Notes under the pieces: generated by a model
The model's database searches: none
What the model was told of the DNA's origin: nothing
What the model saw: the letters and a program-made list of their open reading frames with translations, nothing else
NCBI GenBank assembly: GCA_035570235.1
Contig: DATMML010000015.1
Coordinates: 62,001-126,000, forward strand
Source of the DNA: Vicinamibacteria bacterium
Lineage (GTDB): Bacteria; Acidobacteriota; Vicinamibacteria; Fen-336
Direction: 5' to 3'
Length of the DNA: 64,000 bases
In this document: positions 16,200 through 24,235 of the stretch, one piece after another
How the letters are laid out: every line of letters starts with the position of its first letter
Numbering within the stretch: position 1 is the first letter of the stretch
Translations under genes and position numbers: made by a program

Positions 16200-17034
16200 C
16201 CCGCGGCGTGTTGGACTGCCCGAGTCGCTCCGCATGCGCCATGACCCTCACTTCGTAGACCAGCTGGGAAGGCCGGGAGGCGTGGCCATTGGGCGCCTCA
16301 TCCCAATCGAGGATATCGAGCCCAATCCGCGACAACCCCGGCAGAACCTAGGGGATCTTTCCGAGCTCACGGCCTCGATCCGCGAGAAAGGCGTCCTTGA
16401 GCCGATCCTCGTCCGGCAAAACGGAGCGCGCTATCAGATCATCGCCGGGGAGCGGCGCTACCGGGCTGCCTTGGAGGCCGGGCTGGCGGAGATGCCTTGC
16501 ATCGTGCGGGACAGCACGGACGCCGAGACGATGGAACTGGCGCTCGTCGAGAACCTCCAGCGGAAGGACCTGACGGCCTTTGAAGAGGCGGAGGGACTGA
16601 AGGCTCTGGCCGAGATGTACGACTACACCCACGAGAGGATGGCTGCGAAGCTGGGGAAGAGCCGCACGTCGATTACGGAGAGCCTGTCCCTGACCGCAAT
16701 GCCAGAGCAGGTGCGGGAGGCTTGTCGGCTGGCCGACATTGCCTCTAAGTCAGTGCTTCTACAGGTAGTTAGGCAAGCAGATCCGGCGAGAATGATTGCG
16801 CTCGTTGAGCGACTGCAGAAAGAGGGCTCGACTCGACAAGAGGCGCGGCGCATCACGCGCGAAGTCAAGCCGGGGACAGGGAAGGGGCGAGCGAAGCCCT
16901 TCGTCTATCGATATCAGCCCCCAGAGAAGACCTTTAGCTTGGCCCTCCAATTTAGGAAAGCGCAAGTGGCGCGGGACGAGATCGTCCGCGTCCTCCTGGC
17001 CATCATCGAGGACCTCAAGCGAGAAGGCTCCTGA
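16192..17034 (+). CDS. parB: ParB/Spo0J family partition protein
   Basis: 280 residues from GTG 16192, preceded by AGGAGG and overlapping the parA stop. Seen: IEDIEPNPRQPRQ, GVLEPILVRQN, the CTP-binding motif IIAGERRYRAAL, ENLQRKDLTAFEEAEGLKAL and the helix-turn-helix around AKLGKSRTSITESLSL. The C-terminal part lacks an obvious classical dimerisation motif but ends at a normal length. ParB loads on parS and spreads as a CTP clamp. I found no canonical parS site in this window. Confidence 0.92.
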   Translation: MSSPRRVGLPESLRMRHDPHFVDQLGRPGGVAIGRLIPIEDIEPNPRQPRQNLGDLSELTASIREKGVLEPILVRQNGARYQIIAGERRYRAALEAGLAEMPCIVRDSTDAETMELALVENLQRKDLTAFEEAEGLKALAEMYDYTHERMAAKLGKSRTSITESLSLTAMPEQVREACRLADIASKSVLLQVVRQADPARMIALVERLQKEGSTRQEARRITREVKPGTGKGRAKPFVYRYQPPEKTFSLALQFRKAQVARDEIVRVLLAIIEDLKREGS

Positions 17035-17079
17035 GACCGCCCGCTCAATAAGTTCTTTAGTATCAATAAATAACAGGAG

Positions 17080-18186
17080 CTACTCGAACGACAAGGCCTG
17101 GATGGGGTCCATCCGAGCGGCCTTGAGGGCGGGATAGATCGAGCCGAGCAGACCTCCCGTGAGTCCGAGGCACGCCGCGATCAGAGCCCAGTCGCGCGTC
17201 AGCGTTACCGACAGCGTTGGGAAGACGTGGGGCAGGAACCAGCGGCCGCCCACGGCGAGGAGCATCCCCACGACCACGCCCGCCACGCAGATCAGAGCGC
17301 TCTCCGCCACCACCAGGCGCACCACTGTCCGCTGGCTCGCCCCAATGGCGCGCAGAATCCCGATCTCGCGCGTGCGCTCGATGATCGTCGTGTACATGGC
17401 CAGCAGCACGACGAGGAAGGAGATGATCACGGCCATGCCCGTCAGGGCCTCCTTGAACTGCTTGAGGCCGACCGCGTTGTCCTGCATGGCCTTCGAAACC
17501 TGCCCGATGGGCGTGATCTTGTACCCCTTGAACTTCTCCTCCAGAGCCCGGGCGAGGTCCTCGCCCTTCTCTTTGGAGGCGGCCTTGACCAGAAAGAAGG
17601 AGGCCTTGCCGGGCGTGCCGATCGCCTCCTGCACGTCCTCGATCCTCGCGTACAGCCGCCCGCCCGCGCCGGCGCGACAGATCCCCGCGATGTGGAAGTC
17701 GCGGTTCAGCATGTGCAGCATGTCTCCGGTCTTCATGCCCGTCGCCCGGGCCAGCACCGTGTCCATGACTAGCTCGTTGGGCTCGGCGAGCGGGCGGCCT
17801 TCCACCATGTCGAAGCCCCCTGAGATCGCCGCGTAAGTGGGGTAGTCGATCGCCCACAGGTTCACGGCTCGCGATTCACCCCCGATCTGCGAGACGAGCC
17901 AGTTGAGGACGGGCGTCACCTCTTTTACGCCCGGCACCTGTTTCATGATTTCCATGTACTTCAGGGGCATGACGGCACTGGTGGCTCCCAGGATGAGCGA
18001 AGCGTCGGGAGGCTGGAAGAGCACATCCGCACCGACGTTCTGCAGGCGGTCGACGATGTCGCTCAGGGTTCCGTTGGCCATGCCCACCAGGAGCATGACC
18101 ATCGCCACTTCCATGGCCACGGCCAGCACCGACACCGCGGTCCGGGTCTTGCGGTGCATCACGTTCGCGGCCGGAAGATTCGCCAT
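17080..18186 (-). CDS. ABC transporter permease, FtsX/MacB type
   Basis: 368 residues. N-terminal helix (~16-38, AVSVLAVAMEVAMVMLLVGMA), a large periplasmic MacB-like domain (~40-235), then three helices (MAVIISFLVVLLAMYTTII, LICVAGVVVGMLLAV, LIAACLGLTGGLLGSIYPAL), with the cytoplasmic loop ERTREIGILRAIGAS and the final PIQALS that mark this family. The partner ATPase gene is not adjacent on either side, so it is encoded elsewhere. Such permeases work in lipoprotein or lipid export and mechanotransmission. A promoter-like pair lies just upstream. Confidence 0.9.
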   Translation of the reverse strand: MANLPAANVMHRKTRTAVSVLAVAMEVAMVMLLVGMANGTLSDIVDRLQNVGADVLFQPPDASLILGATSAVMPLKYMEIMKQVPGVKEVTPVLNWLVSQIGGESRAVNLWAIDYPTYAAISGGFDMVEGRPLAEPNELVMDTVLARATGMKTGDMLHMLNRDFHIAGICRAGAGGRLYARIEDVQEAIGTPGKASFFLVKAASKEKGEDLARALEEKFKGYKITPIGQVSKAMQDNAVGLKQFKEALTGMAVIISFLVVLLAMYTTIIERTREIGILRAIGASQRTVVRLVVAESALICVAGVVVGMLLAVGGRWFLPHVFPTLSVTLTRDWALIAACLGLTGGLLGSIYPALKAARMDPIQALSFE

Positions 18187-18210
18187 GGCTGAAGAGTCTT
18201 GGAACCACGA

Positions 18211-18239
18211 ACGATAACCGCGCCCCGATCCGAGGTCAA
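18211..18239 (-). promoter_or_regulatory. Predicted promoter of the ABC permease gene
   Basis: Read on the minus strand: TTGACC (18239-18234), 17-base spacer, TATCGT (18216-18211), 25 bases before the permease ATG. Confidence 0.5.
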
Positions 18240-18367
18240 GAATCGGCGTCCCCGTCCTTTAACGTACTTAACAAGCCAGCCAAGGCGGCCATCGGCCTGG
18301 GGCGTGCCCCGGCGGTCGGCCGAGCCATGCCGTTCGAGGAGAGCGGGTCACGGCTCTTGCAACTTCT

Positions 18368-18375
18368 GGTATCAT
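18368..18375 (+). promoter_or_regulatory. Possible extended -10 promoter of the lipid cluster
   Basis: TGG followed by TATCAT (18370-18375) forms an extended -10 element 33 bases before the radical SAM start codon. No good -35 hexamer is visible. Confidence 0.3.
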
Positions 18376-18407
18376 CCCCGCGCCCAAAAGCGCGAGGCAG
18401 CCCCGAC

Positions 18408-19442
18408 ATGCGACTGAGAACGCGACTCCACCAGACCGCCCGCATAGTCGCCAAGCTCTTCCTGGGTCTCATCGATCGTGATCGTCCGCTCCTCGTCCAC
18501 ATCATCCCCATGCGGCGTTGCAATCTGTCCTGCTCCTACTGCAACGAGTACGACGCCGTGTCCTCCCCGGTGCCGATCGAGGTCATGCTCCGAAGGATCG
18601 ACCTTCTGGCCGACCTGGGCACAGGCACCATCACCGTCAGCGGCGGGGAGCCGCTCATGCACCCCGAACTCGAGGCCATCGTCGCCCACATCCGCAAGCG
18701 GGGCATGATCGCGACCCTGATCACCAACGGTTATTACCTCTCCCGGGAGCGCATCGAGCGGCTGAATCGCGCGGGCCTCGACCACCTGCAGATCAGCGTC
18801 GACAACGTGGAGCCGGATGAGGTGTCGAAGAAGAGCCTGCGGCTCCTGGAGCCGAAGCTCCAATGGCTGGCCGCCCACGCCCGGTTCACGGTGGCGATCA
18901 ACTCCGTGATCGGAAGCAGCATCCGCAATCCCGAAGATGCCCTGGTCGTGGCGCGGCGCGCCCAGGAGCTGGGCTTCGCCAACTCCCTCGGCATCGTGCA
19001 CGACGGCGCGGGCCAGCTCCGGCCGCTGGGGGAGCGCGAGATGGACGTGTACCGCCAGCTCCGCAAGATGGCCTCGCGTTGGAGCCCCGTCCGCTTCAAC
19101 GCCTCGTTCCAGGACAAGCTGGCGCGGGGGCTTCCCAACGACTGGAGCTGCCGGGCGGGATCGCGCTACCTGTATGTCGACGAGGCGGGCACCGTTTCGT
19201 ACTGCTCGCAACAGAGGGGCACCCCGGGCATCCCTCTCGAGGCCTACACCCGCGACCGCCTCCGCCTCGAGTTCAACACCCGCAAGCCTTGCGCCCCCTA
19301 TTGCACCGTGAATTGCGTGCAGCAGGTGGCCTTCCTGGACCGATGGCGGTCGCGGCAGCGGGAAGTGGCCCTGCCTGTCGTGCCACCCGCCGCCACCCCC
19401 GCACCCGCGGCCACGCCCGGGGACGGAGCCCTCGCCGGTTGA
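18408..19442 (+). CDS. Radical SAM protein with SPASM-like C-terminus
   Basis: 344 residues. The 4Fe-4S/SAM motif is Cys38-x3-Cys42-x2-Cys45 in CNLSCSYC, followed by ITVSGGEPLMHPEL and the later barrel strands. The C-terminus has further cysteines (SCRAG, VSYCSQQ, KPCAPYCTVNCVQQ) that could hold an auxiliary cluster. The substrate is unknown. The start is ATG 18408 (MRLRTRLHQTARI), with GAGG upstream. Its stop overlaps the TTG start of the reductase, so it belongs to the lipid-like cluster. A role in modifying a lipid chain or head group is inference; peptide-modifying SPASM enzymes are the other possibility, but no precursor peptide was seen. Confidence 0.82.
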   Translation: MRLRTRLHQTARIVAKLFLGLIDRDRPLLVHIIPMRRCNLSCSYCNEYDAVSSPVPIEVMLRRIDLLADLGTGTITVSGGEPLMHPELEAIVAHIRKRGMIATLITNGYYLSRERIERLNRAGLDHLQISVDNVEPDEVSKKSLRLLEPKLQWLAAHARFTVAINSVIGSSIRNPEDALVVARRAQELGFANSLGIVHDGAGQLRPLGEREMDVYRQLRKMASRWSPVRFNASFQDKLARGLPNDWSCRAGSRYLYVDEAGTVSYCSQQRGTPGIPLEAYTRDRLRLEFNTRKPCAPYCTVNCVQQVAFLDRWRSRQREVALPVVPPAATPAPAATPGDGALAG

Positions 19443-20251
19443 GCAGGCCGGACGGCCCCGAGGCCGGTTTCCGCGCCCTCGTTACGGGGGCCTCCAGCGG
19501 GATCGGCGTGGCCTTCGCGCGCGCCCTGCGGGCAAAGGGCGAGAAGCTCGTTCTCGTGGCCCGACGTCGTGATCGGCTTCAAGAGCTCTCCCGCGAGCTC
19601 GGGGGAGAAGACACCGCCGCCGTCCTGGCCGCGGACCTCACCGAGCCGGGGGCGATCGATCGGCTGGCGGAGGAGATCCGGGCCAGCGGGTTCGTGGTCG
19701 ACCTCTTGGTCAACAACGCGGGAGCGGGCCACACCGCGCGTTTCCACGAGGAGCCCCGGGAGACCGTCCTCGGCATGATTGACCTGAACGTGCGTGCATT
19801 GGTCGCCCTTACCCACGCGTTCCTGCCCGGCATGATCGAGCGCGGGCGAGGGCGGATCATCAATGTGGCTTCGAACGCCGCCTTCCAACCCGTGCCTTTC
19901 CTCACCGTTTATGCCGCCACCAAGGCCTTCGTGCTCTCCTTCACCGAGGGCCTGGCCTCCGAACTCGAGGGAACAGGGGTCAGGGTGCAGGCCCTCTGCC
20001 CGGGCCTCACCGCCACCGAGTTCCTGGAAGTGGCGGAAACGGGGCCCGGCCTGCTCATCAACCGAATGCCGGCCATGTCCGCTCAGGACGTGGTGGCCTG
20101 CTCGCTGCGCGGTCTGGAGCGGGGACGCCTGCGGGTCGTGGCCGGCCTCACCAACCGCTTGATGGCCGGTGTGCAACGCTTGGTGCCGAGGTCGATCGTG
20201 CGCGGGGTCGCGGCCCAGCTCTACCGGCCGCGCTCCGGTGGCTCCTCTTGA
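19439..20251 (+). CDS. Short-chain dehydrogenase/reductase
   Basis: 270 residues from a TTG start coupled to the upstream stop (TTGA). Classical SDR: TGASSGIG (16-23) binds NAD(P); NNAG (92-95); catalytic Ser145, Tyr158 and Lys162 in VASNAAF and YAATK. Basic residues ARRR after strand 2 favour NADPH. It lies directly before an alpha-oxoamine synthase, so the natural guess is a 3-ketosphinganine-type reductase acting on that enzyme's 3-keto product. A 3-oxoacyl reductase role is the alternative. Fusion-like open sequence upstream is out-of-frame overlap with the radical SAM gene. Confidence 0.85.
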   Translation: MSRPDGPEAGFRALVTGASSGIGVAFARALRAKGEKLVLVARRRDRLQELSRELGGEDTAAVLAADLTEPGAIDRLAEEIRASGFVVDLLVNNAGAGHTARFHEEPRETVLGMIDLNVRALVALTHAFLPGMIERGRGRIINVASNAAFQPVPFLTVYAATKAFVLSFTEGLASELEGTGVRVQALCPGLTATEFLEVAETGPGLLINRMPAMSAQDVVACSLRGLERGRLRVVAGLTNRLMAGVQRLVPRSIVRGVAAQLYRPRSGGSS

Positions 20252-20377
20252 GGGCACGGCTTTCTTAACCGGGGGGCTTCCCTGGGGCCGGTTCCGCTGG
20301 TAGAATGTCGGGTCACTTCGTGAGACCGACCGGCGCTCGGGGGTCAAGAGCGCACTTCAGACGAGAGAGGATCATTT

Positions 20378-21670
20378 ATGGAGGCGGCCCCGAAGAAGGA
20401 AGCCGGCAAGACGGCGTTCACGGACTACGACTACAGCAATTTCTACTACGGGGCCGGCGACGACCCCCTGAACCTGCTCGCCCCCTTCAACGACTGGTAC
20501 CAGGAAGCCCTCCCCAACGGCTACTACCTGTACTCGGAGCCCTTGTCCACCGCGCCCTCCACCCGCGTCACCGTGCGCAGCCGGAAGACCGGCGAGATCC
20601 ACGAACTCATCAACATGGCTTCCTACAACTACCTCGGTATCTCCTACCGCGAGGAAGTGAAGGAGGCAGCCATCGAAGCAACCCGCAAGTACGGTCTGGG
20701 GGCTTCGGGTTCGCCCATCCTCTCCGGCACCTTCGAAATCCACAACGAGTTGGCCGCGGAGGTGGCCGCGTTCAAGGACAAGGAAGCGGCCATCTTGTTC
20801 CCGACCGGCTACAGCGCCAACGTGGGCTTCATCTCCAGCGTCATGCGGGCGGGCGACACCATCCTCCTCGACCAGTACTCCCACGCCTCCATCGTGGACG
20901 GGGCCATCCTGGCCAAGTCCAAGACCGTCTTCTTCCGCCACAACAATCCACTGGACCTCGAGCGCAAGCTCACGGGGGTGAAGGGCAAGAAGCTGGTCGT
21001 GGTGGAGGGTGTCTACTCCATGGACGGGGACGTGTGCCTTCTCCCCGAAATCGTGGAGGTCGCGAAGCGCCATGGGGCCCGTATCCTCATCGATGAGGCC
21101 CACTCCACGTTCCTCTTCGGGGCCAACGGCCGCGGGGTGGCCGAGCACTTCGGCCTGGACAAGGAGGTGGACTTCCACCTGGGCACGTTCTCCAAGAGCC
21201 TGGGCGGGCAGGGCGGCTTCGTGTGCGGGACCCGCGCCCTCATCGACTACGTCAACGCCTTCGGTCGCTCGCGGTTCTTCTCCTGCAACCTGGCTCCCAA
21301 CATCGCGGCCGGCCTACTGGCTGGGCTGCACATCGTGGAGCGGGAGCCCCAGCTCCGGGCCCGGCTCTGGAGCAACGTGGCCTTCCTGCGTCGGCGCTTC
21401 GCGGAGGAGGGGATCGACATCGGCAAGTCCACCTCCCAGGTCATGCCCGTGATGGTCAACAACGACGCCAAGGTCTTCGCCATCGCGGAGAGAGTCCAGG
21501 AGCGCGGCCTCTTCCTGAACCCCGTGACGTACCCCGCCGTGCCCAAGCACAAGTCTCGCCTCCGCATCTCCGTCTCCGCCGCCCACAGCGAGCAGGAGCT
21601 GGAGACGGCGGTCCAGGTCATCGCGGGCGTGCTGCGGGAGGCAGGCATCATCCGGGCCGAGGGGGCATGA
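20378..21670 (+). CDS. Alpha-oxoamine synthase (serine palmitoyltransferase/AONS/KBL family)
   Basis: 430 residues of fold-type I PLP enzyme. The PLP lysine is Lys273 in GTFSKSLGGQGG; DEAHS at 239-243 binds the cofactor; MASYNYLGIS near 80-89 and YGLGASGSPILSGT near 105-118 are family hallmarks. Family members condense an amino acid with an acyl-CoA or acyl-ACP, releasing CO2. The long N-terminal lead with an NGYYLYSEPL stretch resembles serine palmitoyltransferases more than the short AONS/KBL forms, so a long-chain base product is favoured by context (reductase, lipid kinase and CDP-alcohol transferase alongside). AGAGAGG lies upstream of ATG. The 126-base gap before it is the only real gap in the cluster and holds a TAGAAT hexamer at 20301. 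Confidence 0.88.
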   Translation: MEAAPKKEAGKTAFTDYDYSNFYYGAGDDPLNLLAPFNDWYQEALPNGYYLYSEPLSTAPSTRVTVRSRKTGEIHELINMASYNYLGISYREEVKEAAIEATRKYGLGASGSPILSGTFEIHNELAAEVAAFKDKEAAILFPTGYSANVGFISSVMRAGDTILLDQYSHASIVDGAILAKSKTVFFRHNNPLDLERKLTGVKGKKLVVVEGVYSMDGDVCLLPEIVEVAKRHGARILIDEAHSTFLFGANGRGVAEHFGLDKEVDFHLGTFSKSLGGQGGFVCGTRALIDYVNAFGRSRFFSCNLAPNIAAGLLAGLHIVEREPQLRARLWSNVAFLRRRFAEEGIDIGKSTSQVMPVMVNNDAKVFAIAERVQERGLFLNPVTYPAVPKHKSRLRISVSAAHSEQELETAVQVIAGVLREAGIIRAEGA

Positions 21671-22338
21671 CCCTGACCCGTTACGGGTACCGCAACGCCA
21701 TCAGCGGGTTTTTCGAGTTCCCAACCGAGAACGCCCGCCGGATCCTCCCTCGCCACCTGGAGCCGGCGGAACTGCACCATGGCAGCAGCATCTTCTCCTT
21801 GACCGCCTTCGACTTCACGGAGAGCGAGGTGGGAGCGTACGGGGAAGTGGTCATGTCGGTGATCGTGGCGCCCCTCATCAAGCCGGGGGAGAAGCTGCCC
21901 AAGTCCGCGTTCTACCCCTACCTGGTCGCCACCACCACCAAGGCCGCGCGCGACCACGCCATCGAGCGCTGGCACCTGCCGCACTGGATGGAGGACGTGG
22001 GGGTGGTCTTCCAGCCCCAGGGTCGCACCATCACGGCCCGCGTGGCGGCAGACGGAGCCCCGGTGGCCGAGCTGACCATTACCGACTACTCCTGGCAAAA
22101 GGTCTCCCACCTCTATCAGTCCTTCATGAAAGACGACGAGGGGGCGTACCTGGCCAACATCACCATGGAGGGGAGCCAGAGCGAGCACGAGGAGGAGACG
22201 GGGCGCCTCAAGCTCCACGAGCACCCGTTCAACAAGGATCTGGCCATCTCCGAGATCTACGAGAACCCCTTCCGCGAGCTCTGGATGCGCGACGGCGGCC
22301 AGACCTTCGAGCCCCTGATCCAGCTCCAGACCGCCTGA
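21667..22338 (+). CDS. Acetoacetate decarboxylase-fold protein lacking the expected catalytic lysines
   Basis: 223 residues. The start ATG overlaps the alpha-oxoamine synthase stop (ATGA). The ADC superfamily pattern is seen in YPYLVATTTKAARDHAIERW followed by LPHW, VFQPQGRTITARVAADG and the late TLxxY-like strands. In true acetoacetate decarboxylases the equivalent loop reads GYPKK, whose lysine forms the Schiff base. Here it reads HLPHW, so by eye the nucleophile is missing. It may therefore be a binding or chaperone-like protein, or an enzyme using other chemistry on a beta-keto lipid intermediate. Functional assignment is open. Confidence 0.7.
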   Translation: MTLTRYGYRNAISGFFEFPTENARRILPRHLEPAELHHGSSIFSLTAFDFTESEVGAYGEVVMSVIVAPLIKPGEKLPKSAFYPYLVATTTKAARDHAIERWHLPHWMEDVGVVFQPQGRTITARVAADGAPVAELTITDYSWQKVSHLYQSFMKDDEGAYLANITMEGSQSEHEEETGRLKLHEHPFNKDLAISEIYENPFRELWMRDGGQTFEPLIQLQTA

Positions 22339-22358
22339 GCGCAAACGACGCCATCTTC

Positions 22359-23237
22359 GTGGTCTTCAACCCCCACTCGGGCAAAGGGCGGGGAGCGCGG
22401 TTCGTGGAGCCCGTCCTGGCCGCGCTCGCCCCCGCCCCCGCCCTCGAGCACGCCCTGACCACCGCCCCGGGGGACGAAGCCCGGCTCACGGAGTTGGCCT
22501 TGGCCCGTGGCTTCCGGAAGATCGTGGCCGTGGGGGGGGACGGCACCTGGAGCAATGTGGGCAACGCCATCCTCCGCTCCGGCCTCCCGGCCAGCCTGGG
22601 CCTGGTGCCCGGGGGCACGGGATGTGACCTCGCCAAGTCGCTCGGCATTCCCGGCCGCGACGTCCCCGCCTGCGCGCGCATCATCCTCGGCGGCCACACC
22701 CGGGCCATCGACGTGGGTCGCATCGAGGACCGCTACTTCCTCAACATCGCCGGCTTCGGCTACGACGTGGCCGTCATCGAGGACTCCTGGAGCGTCGGGT
22801 ATCTCGAGGGAGAGCCCCTCTATCTCTACTGCGCGCTGCGCCAGATCGGGTCCTTCGAGGGATTCCCGGTCGACCTCGAAGCGGACGGTGCTGCTCTGGG
22901 CCGACAGGACCTGCTCATGCTGATCCTGGCCAACGCCCGCGTCTTCGGGGGGGGATTCCAGATAGCCCCCCGGGCCGAGCTCGAGGACGGGCAGCTCGAC
23001 GCCATGGCCTTCCGCAATATGGGACTCTTCGCGCGCCTCGGCATCATGGCCCGGCTGCTCCGAGGCACGCACGAGGGGTCGGGGAGGGTCACCGCGACCC
23101 GCGCCCGGAGCTTCCGCCTCCGGTTCGACCGCCCGCCCACCTACGAGACGGACGGGGAATGGAACCGCGCCAAGGGGACGGACCTCCGCGTGGATACTGT
23201 TTCTCGGGCCCTGCCGATCCTCGTCCCCCGGCCGTGA
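22359..23237 (+). CDS. Diacylglycerol/long-chain-base kinase family protein
   Basis: About 292 residues. The kinase signature VAVGGDGTWSNVGNA (GGDGT at 59-63) and PGGTGCDLA (the usual PGGTxND with Cys for Asn) are seen, with NIAGFGYDVAVIE and the C-terminal beta-sandwich. It phosphorylates a lipid hydroxyl with ATP at the membrane. The first clean start is GTG 22359. However, the frame is open back to a CTG at 22335 that overlaps the previous stop (CTGA) and would restore the first strand, so the true start may be there. Its place suggests ceramide- or sphingoid-type lipid phosphorylation; diacylglycerol kinase is the alternative. Confidence 0.85.
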   Translation: MVFNPHSGKGRGARFVEPVLAALAPAPALEHALTTAPGDEARLTELALARGFRKIVAVGGDGTWSNVGNAILRSGLPASLGLVPGGTGCDLAKSLGIPGRDVPACARIILGGHTRAIDVGRIEDRYFLNIAGFGYDVAVIEDSWSVGYLEGEPLYLYCALRQIGSFEGFPVDLEADGAALGRQDLLMLILANARVFGGGFQIAPRAELEDGQLDAMAFRNMGLFARLGIMARLLRGTHEGSGRVTATRARSFRLRFDRPPTYETDGEWNRAKGTDLRVDTVSRALPILVPRP

Positions 23238-24235
23238 GCTCGCCCCCCGTCGCCCTCCGCGAGGCCATTCGGGCCCGGACCCGGCCCGCGGTGGCGCGGG
23301 CGGCGGCGGCGGCGGCCGCGCAGGTGCTGGCCCAGGCCGCGGGGGCCGAGCTACGGGGTGTCGTCTTCTTCGGCTCGCGCCGCACCGAGGCCGGGGCCGA
23401 CCCCTGGAGCGCCTACGATTTCTTCGTTCTCACCCGCGCCTATCGGGGCTTCTACTCCGCCCTCCGGAAGGCAGGGAAGGTGAAGCGGAGCCCGGCCGTC
23501 CTCGCCCTCCTCAACGCCCTCCTGCCCCCGAGCCAGGTCTCGCTCTGGCTCGGCACCCCCGACGCCCCCCTGCATGCCAAGTGCTCCGTGCTCTCCTTCA
23601 CCGCCTTCCTCCGGGAGACGTCGAGGCGGCGGCACGACCACTTCTGCATCGGGCGGCTCTTCCAGCCTAGCGAGATCGTGCACGCGGCCGACGAAGCCAC
23701 CGCCGAGCGTATCCTGGACGGACTGGTGAGCGCGCATGAGGAGACCTACCGGTGGGTGCGCCCCTGGCTGCCGGCACAGTTCGACGCCGAGGCCTACGGG
23801 CGCACATTGCTGCGGGTCTCGATGGCACGGGAGATCCGACCCGAGCCTCCCGGTCGGGCGGACGCCCTCTGGGAGGTCCAACGCCGCGAGCAGGGCCCCG
23901 TCTACGCCCTGCTTCTGGAGACGCTGGCGGCCGGGGGCGAGCTCCGACCCTCGGGGGAGGCACCCGGCACTTACCAGCTGGTCCGGCCGGTCTCCGCGGC
24001 GGAGCGACTGGGTATCCAGGCCTACTTCGCTTGGTCCCTCCTCCGCGCTACCGCCCGCTGGGGCAAGCACGTCTTCACCTTCGAGGGCTGGCTCGATTAC
24101 ATCCTGCGCAAGGCGCGCCGGCACGTGGGGGAGGAGATCGTCCTCAGCCCCCGCGAGCGCCGCTGGCCCCTGCTCTTCCTCTGGCCCCGGTTCTTCCGAT
24201 ACCTCCGCCGCCGGGGCCGCGGAGGGCCGCCGTGA
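23234..24235 (+). CDS. Tam41-like nucleotidyltransferase (putative CTP:lipid-phosphate cytidylyltransferase)
   Basis: 333 residues; GTG start overlapping the kinase stop (GTGA). After an alanine-rich helix comes a nucleotidyltransferase-type signature, FFGSRRTEAGADPWSAYDFFVL (Gly47-Ser48, with acidic Asp56 and Asp62). By eye the order of segments recalls mitochondrial Tam41/Mmp37, the CDP-diacylglycerol synthase: the YGSG...DF motif, a later KCSVLSFTAFL strand, an FCIGRLFQPSEIV segment like the Tam41 AGRLHKP motif, a WLPAQFDAEAYGRTLLRVS segment, and a helical tail. If right, it would make a CDP-activated lipid from the product of the upstream kinase for the CDP-alcohol transferase that follows. 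This is inference from motif order and context. Confidence 0.6.
   Translation: MSSPPVALREAIRARTRPAVARAAAAAAAQVLAQAAGAELRGVVFFGSRRTEAGADPWSAYDFFVLTRAYRGFYSALRKAGKVKRSPAVLALLNALLPPSQVSLWLGTPDAPLHAKCSVLSFTAFLRETSRRRHDHFCIGRLFQPSEIVHAADEATAERILDGLVSAHEETYRWVRPWLPAQFDAEAYGRTLLRVSMAREIRPEPPGRADALWEVQRREQGPVYALLLETLAAGGELRPSGEAPGTYQLVRPVSAAERLGIQAYFAWSLLRATARWGKHVFTFEGWLDYILRKARRHVGEEIVLSPRERRWPLLFLWPRFFRYLRRRGRGGPP

Noticed and set aside
20281-20306. Full promoter before the alpha-oxoamine synthase
   Set aside because: TAGAAT is present but the -35 position holds TTCCCT, too weak to call; kept only as a remark.
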